This document shows, piece by piece, positions 41,623-49,090 of a stretch of DNA of 64,000 bases. Location of the stretch: assembly GCF_021484805.1 (NCBI RefSeq), contig NZ_CP090557.1:1686001-1750000 (forward strand), given 5' to 3'. The notes under the pieces were generated by a model, which was not told the DNA's origin, did not search any database, and saw only the letters and a list, made by a program, of their open reading frames with translations. A program made the position numbers and the translations under genes. Position 1 is the first letter of the stretch; each line of letters opens with the position of its first letter. The DNA is from Tellurirhabdus bombi. GTDB taxonomy: Bacteria > Bacteroidota > Bacteroidia > Cytophagales > Spirosomataceae.

Positions 41623-42492
41623 TCACCGATTCGGTGCTTGTTTCCTTTGTTTCTTTTTGACCAGAAAAAGCTTTCCCCGTTCGTTAGACATCACAAAATC
41701 TGTGTTGTTGACAAAGCTGATGCCTTCGGTTTGCCCGCGTGGGATACGCAGGCAGCGGTTTGGTTTACCAAAAGACACCTCTCCGTCTTTGGTTTCGAAC
41801 AGAAAAATCTTGCCATACGTCAGAACAGCCAGCGTTTTGCCGTCGGGGCTGAGGCTGGCATCGGTTACCATACTTTTCAGGTAGACGCTATCTTTTGGAA
41901 GCAGTTTGTAGTCGCCGGGCTGGCTGGGCATGCCGTACAGATTCACGGGTCGCCGGGGCTGGGAGCGGTTTTTTGAGACAATAAACAGCGAGTCGTGGGC
42001 ATACACCAGGGCTTCACTATCGAAATTCCGCGTATCTTTCGCCGGCGGAAAATCCCTTTGGTTAGCGTATTGAAACGTAATTACTTCCGGTTGATCGGGT
42101 TGTTTAACTCGAACGCGATAAATCGTCAACTTTCGGCGTGTATTCTGGTTATTACCAATGTCACCGATGAAGAGTACCGTTGAGTCCCGCTGGCTAATGG
42201 CTTCCCAATCGATGTTCGAAAGAAAGGGCAACGGTAATGAATCAAGCAGCATACCATTTGGAGAAACCTCATACAGTGTTGGACGGCCACCGCTGTCGTT
42301 GTGGGTCCAGAACGTATTGGAACCGGAGCGGTACACTAAACCCGAACTTTCGTTAATGGCTTTTGGCAACCTTCCCAGGCGTTTGACCGTGTAGTGCGAT
42401 CGACCGCTTCGAAAACCGCTCTGTTTATTTTCGGCATGGCAGGTGCAAAAAGCTACTTTAAGCGAGAAAAGAAAAATTAAAAATGATGGCAT
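41623..42492 (-). CDS. Secreted beta-propeller-like protein
   Basis: A 289-residue protein with an N-terminal signal (MPSFLIFLFSLKVAFC), possibly a lipoprotein. The mature part has repeated strands (ESSGLVYRSGSNTFWTHNDS, IDWEAISQRDSTVLFIGDIG, DSEALVYAHDSLFIVSK, SLSPDGKTLAVLTYG), consistent with a propeller like those of SdiA-regulated or phytase-like proteins. No active-site motif is recognised. It is divergent from the AI-2E transporter gene 15 bp away. Confidence 0.75.
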   Translation of the reverse strand: MPSFLIFLFSLKVAFCTCHAENKQSGFRSGRSHYTVKRLGRLPKAINESSGLVYRSGSNTFWTHNDSGGRPTLYEVSPNGMLLDSLPLPFLSNIDWEAISQRDSTVLFIGDIGNNQNTRRKLTIYRVRVKQPDQPEVITFQYANQRDFPPAKDTRNFDSEALVYAHDSLFIVSKNRSQPRRPVNLYGMPSQPGDYKLLPKDSVYLKSMVTDASLSPDGKTLAVLTYGKIFLFETKDGEVSFGKPNRCLRIPRGQTEGISFVNNTDFVMSNERGKLFLVKKKQRKQAPNR

Positions 42493-42507
42493 TATTCAAG
42501 AATAAAG

Positions 42508-43644
42508 ATGGAGAATAAATACGCGGAGCTAAAGTTACCGGCTTATGTCAAATTTGCCTGTTTATTAATTACAATTACGCTGTTGGTTTACTGGATGTCG
42601 GTCATGCAGGAATTAGTCGTTTCACTGATTTTTTCGGTGCTGCTGGCGATGATTCTCTATCCCATCGACCGCAAACTGGAATCCTGGCGAGTGCCCCGGG
42701 TGCTGGCAATTATTATCTGTCTCATACTGGTAATTGGGACGTTGTATTTGTTTTTCTATCTGATTTCACTCCAGATCTCCAACTTCACCAGCGAAGCCCC
42801 TAAGTTAATGGAGAAGGCAAACATGATGATTGACAAGGCGTTGGAGTTTGGGGAGAATAACCTGAACATCGACCGGAAGAAGCAGATGAACGAAGCCCGG
42901 AGTTATTTCAATAACCTGATTCGCGAAAGTGGCTCGATCCTTACCACCACGCTTCTGGCAACAACTAATACGCTGTCTACCATTTCCCTGATGCCCCTGT
43001 ACATCTTTTTCCTGATGCTGTACCGGGACTTTTTTAGATCCTTTTTTTACAAAGTATTTAGCTCGACGAAGCGGGCCAAACTGGACTCGGTTCTGGGTCG
43101 GATTTACGAAGTCGTCAAAGATTACCTGGTTGGCTTGGTTTCTGTAATCGTGATTGTGGGCATTCTGAACACAACGGGCCTGTTTATTCTGGGCGTCGAC
43201 TACGCGGTGTTTTTTGGCTTCTTTGGGGCCGTTATGATCCTGATTCCCTACGTCGGTATTTTGATCGGATCGTTGCTACCAACTCTTTTTACCCTGCTGT
43301 CGAACGATAATCCCCTGGTAGCTTTGGGCGTTGTCGGCGTTTTTCTGTTTGTTCAGATTTTGGAAGGGAATTTCATAACGCCCTACATTGTCGGCTCTAA
43401 AGTAAGTATCAACCCACTGGCGGCCATTATCGTTTTGTTGATGTGGGGGCAGTTATGGGGCGTAGCCGGTTTGGTGCTGGCCTTGCCGATGACGGCCATT
43501 CTGAAAGTAATCTTCGACGCCGTGGAACCGCTCAAGCCGTACGGATTCCTGATCGGCGAAGCCGAACGACAGAAAACCCGACCCATGAACGTCGAAGAAA
43601 TCAAGCAGAAGTTACCCAAGCCGGTCAAAAAGTTAGTGGATTGA
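42508..43644 (+). CDS. AI-2E family transporter
   Basis: A 378-residue protein with about eight membrane helices and a central amphipathic region. Family features are FSVLLAMILYPIDRKLESWRVP near the N-terminus, LYIFFLMLYRDFFR in the middle, and the C-terminal VQILEGNFITPYIVGSKVSINPLA. The family name comes from E. coli TqsA, an AI-2 exporter, but other members are sodium/proton antiporters; the substrate is unknown here. It starts 15 bp from a divergent gene, leaving little room for a promoter. Confidence 0.93.
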   Translation: MENKYAELKLPAYVKFACLLITITLLVYWMSVMQELVVSLIFSVLLAMILYPIDRKLESWRVPRVLAIIICLILVIGTLYLFFYLISLQISNFTSEAPKLMEKANMMIDKALEFGENNLNIDRKKQMNEARSYFNNLIRESGSILTTTLLATTNTLSTISLMPLYIFFLMLYRDFFRSFFYKVFSSTKRAKLDSVLGRIYEVVKDYLVGLVSVIVIVGILNTTGLFILGVDYAVFFGFFGAVMILIPYVGILIGSLLPTLFTLLSNDNPLVALGVVGVFLFVQILEGNFITPYIVGSKVSINPLAAIIVLLMWGQLWGVAGLVLALPMTAILKVIFDAVEPLKPYGFLIGEAERQKTRPMNVEEIKQKLPKPVKKLVD

Positions 43645-43658
43645 CGGGGCGTTTTGCG

Positions 43659-44288
43659 TTAAAAACTTAGCGGATCCAGATTCTTGAAGTGGCCATTCAT
43701 CCGAATGCGGTCTTTAGTACGTTCCATTTCCGACACAACGGGCATCACGCGTTTGAGGTGACGAATCAGAAATTGCTGCCGTTCGTCTTCGCTTGCAATG
43801 GTTAAAAGCTTGTATTCTTCCTCGACGGACAGGCCGATTTTGTGCGCAATCCGGTAGGAGAGCAGAGGCGGCTCGAAATCGACAGTCGCCTCAATTTTTA
43901 GCAGTTCGTAAAGCCGCAGGACCTGGCTCCGCAATTCAGACTGGAACGCGCCTTGTTCGGCAGGCGTATCAATCGTCTCCACATTGCCTCCCGCGAATAA
44001 TTTACCGGGTGCCGGGTTTTGGTGATTTACTATCCGAAAAATGCCCAACCCCTGGGTTTTAATGTCCATGCGGCCATCATCATAGCGTTTGTGCAACGTA
44101 GTTACGCGCATTTCGGTGCCGTAACCCGGCATCTTGTTGTTGATGAAGGCTGGCAGCCCAAACGTTTCGCCCGTAGCGAGACATTCGTTGATGAGCTGGC
44201 GGTATCGTTCCTCGAAAATGTGCAGATTCAGGTCTTCGCCCGGATAAGCAACCAGATTAAGCGGAAATAAAGAGAGGTATTTTTCCAT
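43659..44288 (-). CDS. LON peptidase substrate-binding domain protein
   Basis: A 209-residue protein consisting of the Lon N-terminal (substrate-binding) domain only: YLSLFPLNLVAYPGEDLNLHIFEERYRQL and GTEMRVTTLHKRYDDGRMDI, followed by a helical segment. There is no ATPase or protease domain, so it is a stand-alone domain protein as found in many bacteria. The start overlaps the gldH stop by 1 nt (TAATG), so it is translated from the gldH transcript. Confidence 0.92.
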   Translation of the reverse strand: MEKYLSLFPLNLVAYPGEDLNLHIFEERYRQLINECLATGETFGLPAFINNKMPGYGTEMRVTTLHKRYDDGRMDIKTQGLGIFRIVNHQNPAPGKLFAGGNVETIDTPAEQGAFQSELRSQVLRLYELLKIEATVDFEPPLLSYRIAHKIGLSVEEEYKLLTIASEDERQQFLIRHLKRVMPVVSEMERTKDRIRMNGHFKNLDPLSF

Positions 44289-44758
44289 TAGATGTCTTTT
44301 TCCACGCTGATTCCTATGCTGTAAATTTCGGGCAGGGGGTTCTGGCGCATGTATTGCCGCAACTGGAGCGTATAAGTACCCGCATGAGGAAAGCGGTATT
44401 GGCTAACCACTTTTATTTTGTGATCGAATAAATCGCCGAGGCCATCACCATAGGGTTTACCCGTTTTAGGGTCGAGCAGAATGAGCTGGTCCAGCCGCGA
44501 TTCCAGATTTTTCTTGGTAGAGTCGATTAGGTTGCGGCGGATATACAGATTATAATAAGGATACGATACACTATTGCGCACATTGTAGTAAATGGAATAG
44601 GTGGCCGTTGTGTCTGCAATCTGGAAAGAAAAAGACGGCACCTGCGTCACATGCCATTTCCCGCCTTCAATGTCATAAATTTCTTTGAAAACCGCATTGG
44701 TATCGCAGCCGCCAATCAGAAAAACCAGGCCAAGGAGCCAATGCTTATAGGTTTTCAT
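44288..44758 (-). CDS. gldH: Gliding motility lipoprotein GldH
   Basis: A 156-residue lipoprotein. The signal ends LIGGC. Characteristic stretches are IEGGKWHVTQVPSFSFQI, SIYYNVRNSVSYPYYNLY, GDGLGDLFDHKIKVV, and FPHAGTYTLQLRQYMR. In Flavobacterium johnsoniae GldH is required for gliding and chitin use and is linked to the type IX secretion machinery. Its presence marks the genome as Bacteroidota. A good phylum-type promoter lies just upstream (44774-44804). Confidence 0.92.
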   Translation of the reverse strand: MKTYKHWLLGLVFLIGGCDTNAVFKEIYDIEGGKWHVTQVPSFSFQIADTTATYSIYYNVRNSVSYPYYNLYIRRNLIDSTKKNLESRLDQLILLDPKTGKPYGDGLGDLFDHKIKVVSQYRFPHAGTYTLQLRQYMRQNPLPEIYSIGISVEKDI

Positions 44759-44773
44759 GCTTTCCTTTTTTTA

Positions 44774-44804
44774 CAAAACTACAAGTGTCTGTCTAAGATT
44801 CCAA
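44774..44804 (-). promoter_or_regulatory. Bacteroidota-type promoter of gldH
   Basis: Read on the minus strand, a -33 TTG at 44804-44802 and a -7 TAGTTTTG at 44781-44774 are separated by 20 nt. The gldH start is 16 nt beyond the -7 element. Confidence 0.65.
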
Positions 44805-44841
44805 TTTCGCGTGCTCCCGGGAAAAAAGCGTTAAATAAAAA

Positions 44842-44875
44842 ACTATAAAAATAGTTTGCAAACTATATAAATCGT
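44842..44875. promoter_or_regulatory. Tandem BlaI-type operator dyads (locus 2)
   Basis: The dyad ACTAT-AAAA-ATAGT is at 44842-44855 and ACTAT-ATAA-ATCGT (one mismatch) at 44862-44875, with centres exactly 20 bp apart. A perfect 16-bp palindrome also links them at 44851-44866. The layout is the same as at 22417-22450 before the other BlaI gene. They overlap the predicted promoter, so repressor binding would block transcription. Confidence 0.7.
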
Positions 44876-44885
44876 TATAACTTGG
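44855..44885 (+). promoter_or_regulatory. Probable promoter of the second BlaI/M56 operon
   Basis: TTTG at 44855-44858 and TAACTTGG at 44878-44885 (one mismatch to TAnnTTTG) are spaced by 19 nt. It overlaps both operator dyads and lies 62 nt before the repressor start. Confidence 0.55.
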
Positions 44886-44947
44886 ATTTAAGTCAGTTCA
44901 CGATCCGGCTAAATAAGCGGGTCAATCCAATAAATAATTTTAACGAA

Positions 44948-45310
44948 ATGGAAAAATTAACCACTAAAGAAGAAGAGGTGATGCAAGTCTTGTGGAAACT
45001 AGAGCAGACGTTTGTAAAGGACATGCTGCCTTTTTTTACTGATCCGCCGCTTCACTACAACACGGTTTCGACCATTGTTCGAAATCTGGAGGAGAAAGGC
45101 TATGTGGGCCACCAGGCCTACGGCAATACGCACCAGTATTACCCGATTATTGCTAAGGAAGATTACCAAAATCGCTTTGTACTCAAAAAAGTAGTGTCGG
45201 ATTATTTTGATGATTCGTACAAAAATCTGGTCAGCTATTTCGCGCGCAGGGATAAAATTTCCGTAGACGAATTAAAGGATATCATCAAAATGATCGAAAA
45301 AGGTGAGTAG
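44948..45310 (+). CDS. BlaI/MecI/CopY family transcriptional repressor
   Basis: A 120-residue winged-helix repressor from the ATG at 44948 (MEKLTTKEEEVMQVLWKLE). A frame extending to 44882 starts inside the -7 promoter element and is rejected. The DNA-binding part has YNTVSTIVRNLEEKGYVGHQAYGNTHQYYP. It is clearly similar to the repressor at 21993-22367, especially in the recognition helix VSTI(V/I)R, which fits the shared operator type. The M56 gene begins 2 bp after its stop. Confidence 0.95.
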   Translation: MEKLTTKEEEVMQVLWKLEQTFVKDMLPFFTDPPLHYNTVSTIVRNLEEKGYVGHQAYGNTHQYYPIIAKEDYQNRFVLKKVVSDYFDDSYKNLVSYFARRDKISVDELKDIIKMIEKGE

Positions 45311-45312
45311 CT

Positions 45313-47163
45313 ATGAGTCTCCCTATCTATCTGTTGCAAGCGAGTCTGATTATGGGCGTGCTGACGCTCAGCTACTGGTTTTTGCTTCGTCGGGCTACGT
45401 GGTTTGAGCTGAATCGCTATTTGCTCTGGTTCAATGTTGTCCTGTCATTGGGTTTGCCGCTGGTTGAGCTACCCGATTTTCGGCCAGAGCCTGTTCGTCA
45501 GCTGGTGCAGAAAACCTTACCCGCTCTACCCCAGCTTCAGGCGGCAACGCCCCCGGTAGTCCTTCGGCAGCCCATAAACGATTTTCCGGGCGCACATCTT
45601 GACATGAGGGCACCCTCTGTAGATCAATCCATCAACTGGCTGGTGGTGTTGGGCTGGTTGTATGCGGTAGGAGTAGGGTTGCTAGGGTTGCATTTTCTGC
45701 TGCAACTGACTTCGCTGACAAGACTGATTACACGCTCGGAGAAAGAGCGGGAAGAAGATGTTTGGCTAGTTGAAAATGAGGCCGTGAGCTCGCCGTTTTC
45801 ATTCTTTCACTGGATTGTGATAGACAGTAACCGGTACGATCCTGATGAGTTAGCGCAAATTTTAGCGCATGAGCGGGTGCATTGTCGGCAATGGCATAGT
45901 CTGGATATTTTAACCAGTGAAATGCTGCGAATCGTGTTCTGGATAAATCCGTTTGTGTGGTGGCACCAGCGACTTGTTCAGGAAAATCTGGAATATTTAG
46001 TTGATCGGGAAGTGCTGGAGGAAGGCGTTGACCGGAAAGCGTATCAGTATCACTTGCTAAAAGCCAGTTTTTCGGCCAATTCAAAGCCGAAGGCCTTGGC
46101 TAATTCATTCAATAGTCACCGCATTAAACAGCGAATTGCCATGATGAATCGACGTTTTTCCAACTATTCTACCTGGGGTTATGGGGGCGTTCTGCTAGCT
46201 ATGCTTGGTACAGCAACCCTGGCTATCGGCAGCGGGAACGTAAAAAAATCCACAGTGACTTTGTTGACCTCACCCAGAGAAACGCTACAAAAAACAGCGG
46301 ACAAGCGGGAAGAGCCGGCCGAAAAAGTGCTAACAGAAGAACCAACAGGGTTAGCCTTCCCTGCGGTTGACTCAAGCCAGCACGAATCCGTTCTTGACGA
46401 AGTTGTCAATAAACCAGAGTTAGTAACGATTGCTGATTCTGTGGCTAGTGGTCAAGCTAAAAAAGCACCAGTTCGCCAGCTTTTTAAACGGCAGGGAGAT
46501 CGACTATACTGGGTTGTTACACCCAATATTACCTTGGATGATCTGATGGCGTTGCGGCAGGAAGCGAAGCAATTTGGCTACACATTTGATCTAAGTGAGA
46601 TTCGCTACGATCCGCTCAATCATTACGTCACTCGTGCCAAAGTAAGCATGAAACGAAGTGGCTATTGTGAGATAGACGATGGAAGTCAAACAAGCATAAC
46701 CATGAAGCCGATTGCGTCTATGGGAGGCTATATTGGCACAAAAGGAGAATGCGGCATTGGTCCGGTTGCAGAACTAAAATTATTTAGCTTGCCTTCAGAA
46801 TTAGCGGTTCAGGTTGCCGCCGATGAACAGGAAGTCACCGATTGGATCAAAGCCCACAAAATGAATTATCTCATTTATGAAGGTGAGAAATCGATAGGTC
46901 AGGGAGAAGGATATGGTTCGTCATCGGCCAGTGGTGATGTATTGAGAAATAATCCTAAACTGCGTAATTCAAATCTAGGTGTTTATATTGATGATGCGGG
47001 TAAGCTGGCACCCTACGATAAACCGGCTGCTTACTACATCAATAACCAGCCTGTAAACGTCGAGGCCGTACGGAGTATAAACCTGGAAAAGCTTCATGCT
47101 GTCGTAACAAAAAGTACCTCTAAGGGTATAGACCGGCATGTATTGCTTTATGTCAATGAGTAA
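45313..47163 (+). CDS. M56 family metallopeptidase (BlaR1-like) with unusual C-terminal region
   Basis: A 616-residue membrane protein. N-terminal helices and the zinc motif AHERVHCRQWHS form the BlaR1-type protease; ENLEYLVDREV supplies the further Glu. The linker NSFNSHRIKQRIAMMNRRFS and a membrane helix (GGVLLAMLGTATLAIG) follow. The roughly 350-residue outside part differs from the M56 at 20050-21996: it has neither a carboxypeptidase-regulatory nor a TonB-C domain. It contains NITLDDLMALRQEAKQFGYT and a KRSGYCEIDDGSQ segment, and ends in a plug-like YYINNQPVNVEAV module. It probably cleaves the adjacent BlaI repressor upon a signal; the signal is unknown. Its stop overlaps the next start (TAATG). 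Confidence 0.92.
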   Translation: MSLPIYLLQASLIMGVLTLSYWFLLRRATWFELNRYLLWFNVVLSLGLPLVELPDFRPEPVRQLVQKTLPALPQLQAATPPVVLRQPINDFPGAHLDMRAPSVDQSINWLVVLGWLYAVGVGLLGLHFLLQLTSLTRLITRSEKEREEDVWLVENEAVSSPFSFFHWIVIDSNRYDPDELAQILAHERVHCRQWHSLDILTSEMLRIVFWINPFVWWHQRLVQENLEYLVDREVLEEGVDRKAYQYHLLKASFSANSKPKALANSFNSHRIKQRIAMMNRRFSNYSTWGYGGVLLAMLGTATLAIGSGNVKKSTVTLLTSPRETLQKTADKREEPAEKVLTEEPTGLAFPAVDSSQHESVLDEVVNKPELVTIADSVASGQAKKAPVRQLFKRQGDRLYWVVTPNITLDDLMALRQEAKQFGYTFDLSEIRYDPLNHYVTRAKVSMKRSGYCEIDDGSQTSITMKPIASMGGYIGTKGECGIGPVAELKLFSLPSELAVQVAADEQEVTDWIKAHKMNYLIYEGEKSIGQGEGYGSSSASGDVLRNNPKLRNSNLGVYIDDAGKLAPYDKPAAYYINNQPVNVEAVRSINLEKLHAVVTKSTSKGIDRHVLLYVNE

Positions 47164-48197
47164 TGGTTTTCGTTAACAAGTACGTCCTACTAATGAAACA
47201 TCGATATACATTCACGAATCACTTCGAGCGTTCGGGGGTCAAAGAACGGATTCGGATGATCAACTCCACCGACCACGACCGGGCCTGGTGGCGTTATGGA
47301 CTGCTTTGGTTATTGACGATTGCCGTTATCATGGCTTGCCAAAACTGGCGGGAAGAGAAAAAACCGGAAGAGGTTAACCTGGTAGAAGAAGTCTTAATGG
47401 GAGATAGTCCTTCAAAGCTGCCGGAAACAAATAAAAGTCGCGTTCTCTTTAATCAGTTCAGACACAAAAATTGGTTTTTTGAGCAAGGGCTGTACAAATC
47501 CAAAGAAGGAAATTATCAATCCAACACTAGCTTACATGGTGGTCTTACATTGGCTATGGAAAAGAATCGGCTCTCTCTGAAAGGAGCCAATTTTAAAAGC
47601 ATCGATTACTACATCAATGGGGTTCAGGTAGATTCTACCCCGTTTGCTAAGGTTGACCCGAATCGCGTGGTGGAAATTTTTCTGCTCAGCAAAAATTCTG
47701 AAATGGCTGAAACCAGCTACAAGCTTTTGGTTGAAACTAGCCCTGCTGCAAGTATGGCAACAGACTCGCTGCGGACAAACTTTTTCGCGTTTGCGAAGGC
47801 GATGGCACTTACCGATCATCCAACGGGCAATTCACGTTCCTATACCATGAACGGTTTGCTGGAGGCTACTTTTTTCAAGCGGAGAGACGCGCTTGTTGAG
47901 CGAACCAAAAATCATTACCTCCAGGTCTACAAGGAATTTAGCAAAGACATGACGGTATTCATTGATGATCAGGAAGTTGATGCGGCGGCGGTTGAGAAAA
48001 TTCATGTTCGTCAGGTGAAAATGCTTTATTCCCGTGAGCGGCCCTACTACGAATGGGCTCCGGGTACCTTGTCGCCTGAGGGCAACAACATAGAAAAAGA
48101 CAGACGTTACGTGCTTTTTATCGAAACGGCCCCCAAACGGGAGCGGCGCGATAGCACCTATTACGTGTTCAGCCCGTTCTACTCCGGTGATTTTTAA
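47163..48197 (+). CDS. Headless M56 paralogue with plug-like modules
   Basis: A 344-residue protein. The N-terminus (FTNHFERSGVKERIRMINSTDHDRAWWRYG) matches the post-protease linker of M56 sensors (compare NSFNSHRIKQRIAMMN). The protease domain is absent. One membrane helix (LLWLLTIAVIMACQ) follows, then an extracytoplasmic part with DYYINGVQVDSTPFAKVDPNR followed by VVEIFLLSK, and a second, weaker copy, TVFIDDQEVDAAAVEKI. These resemble the end modules of both M56 proteins in this window. It is translationally coupled to the M56 gene (1-nt overlap). Role unknown; an accessory part of the sensor is the simplest guess. Confidence 0.8.
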   Translation: MVFVNKYVLLMKHRYTFTNHFERSGVKERIRMINSTDHDRAWWRYGLLWLLTIAVIMACQNWREEKKPEEVNLVEEVLMGDSPSKLPETNKSRVLFNQFRHKNWFFEQGLYKSKEGNYQSNTSLHGGLTLAMEKNRLSLKGANFKSIDYYINGVQVDSTPFAKVDPNRVVEIFLLSKNSEMAETSYKLLVETSPAASMATDSLRTNFFAFAKAMALTDHPTGNSRSYTMNGLLEATFFKRRDALVERTKNHYLQVYKEFSKDMTVFIDDQEVDAAAVEKIHVRQVKMLYSRERPYYEWAPGTLSPEGNNIEKDRRYVLFIETAPKRERRDSTYYVFSPFYSGDF

Positions 48198-48227
48198 GGC
48201 GGTTGCTACTAAAAAATGTTAAAAAGA

Positions 48228-48257
48228 GAGGACGGTACGCGGCATGCCGTCCTTTTT
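48228..48257 (+). terminator. Terminator of the second BlaI/M56 operon
   Basis: A 7-bp stem AGGACGG/CCGTCCT (48229-48235 with 48247-48253) and an 11-nt loop, followed by a T-run that is continuous with the last T of the stem (48253-48257). Confidence 0.75.
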
Positions 48258-48289
48258 CGTTATGTTGGGAAGGCCAAAACCTTACTCCC

Positions 48290-49057
48290 ATGAAAAAATG
48301 GTTACTGTTCCTAATTATCGGGCTAGGAATTGAATCGGCTGCTCTGGCGCAAGTCCCTCTTACCGGTTATGTCCGGGATGAGCCGAGCGGCAAACCCATC
48401 CCGCAGGCAACCGTGCAGAACCGGCAAAACCGACGTGCAATGCTGAGCGATGAAAACGGGTATTTCCGGCTAAGCGCATTAGCGGGCGACACCTTGCAGG
48501 TATCGTGTGTAGGCTATAAAACAGTGAAGATAGTTGTTCTGCCGGAGCAAGCAGAGCTTATCATAAAGTTGGTTCCTGATGTGGTTAATCTGAGGGAGTT
48601 TACCCTAAAAGGCTGGACGGAAGAAGAATTTAAGCGCCAGTTTCTAAAGCTAAATCCTGTCATAAAACCCAAAATTATTATTGAAGCACCGCGCGACATT
48701 GCGGGTATATCGTTGGGCAAGAACGGGCGTGCGGGGTATGATTACCAGAATCTGGCCCCGAAAATGACTTTTAAGGGTCCCGTTTCAGCCCTTTACGGTA
48801 AGTTCAGCCGACAGGCCAAACGTGAGCGCAGAACACAGGAAATATTCCAGCAGGAAATCCGGCAGCAGCAATACGAAACACGCATGGATACAGTCTGGCT
48901 CGCCCGGATTACGGATTTGAAAGGACCTCGTCTGTCGGCTTTTGTCAAGTTCTGTAAGTTACCCGAAGAAGTAGTGCTCAAAGCCACAGAATATGATCTG
49001 ATTGTGGCCATTCGAAGCTGTTTGAGAGATTTCCTGGCCCAGGAACAAAAAAGTTAA
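48290..49057 (+). CDS. Carboxypeptidase-regulatory-like domain secreted protein
   Basis: A 255-residue protein from ATG 48290 (MKKWLLFLIIGLGIESAALAQ, a Sec signal). A frame reaching back to 48203 runs through the preceding terminator and is rejected. The mature protein begins with a carboxypeptidase-regulatory-like beta sandwich (GYVRDEPSGKPIPQATVQN, SDENGYFRLSALAGD, VSCVGYKTVKI). The remaining 150 residues are charged and of unknown fold (WTEEEFKRQFLKLNP). Such proteins are common in Bacteroidota envelopes. It follows the M56 operon but has its own transcription unit. Confidence 0.82.
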   Translation: MKKWLLFLIIGLGIESAALAQVPLTGYVRDEPSGKPIPQATVQNRQNRRAMLSDENGYFRLSALAGDTLQVSCVGYKTVKIVVLPEQAELIIKLVPDVVNLREFTLKGWTEEEFKRQFLKLNPVIKPKIIIEAPRDIAGISLGKNGRAGYDYQNLAPKMTFKGPVSALYGKFSRQAKRERRTQEIFQQEIRQQQYETRMDTVWLARITDLKGPRLSAFVKFCKLPEEVVLKATEYDLIVAIRSCLRDFLAQEQKS

Positions 49058-49090
49058 AAAAGCCCCGACTCAGTGAGTCGGGGCTTTTTT
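49056..49090. terminator. Bidirectional Rho-independent terminator
   Basis: A 10-bp perfect stem (49062-49071 with 49075-49084) and a 3-nt loop, flanked by an A-run and a T-run. It lies between the secreted-protein gene and the convergent ricT-like gene and can serve both. Confidence 0.92.

Noticed and set aside
44882-44947. Extended N-terminus of the second BlaI repressor
   Set aside because: It would start within the -7 promoter element, and the family starts at the MEKLTTKEEE segment.
45313-47163. BlaI-M56 loci as beta-lactam resistance systems
   Set aside because: No beta-lactamase or penicillin-binding protein gene is next to either locus, and the sensor domains are not penicillin-binding; the family is used for other signals.
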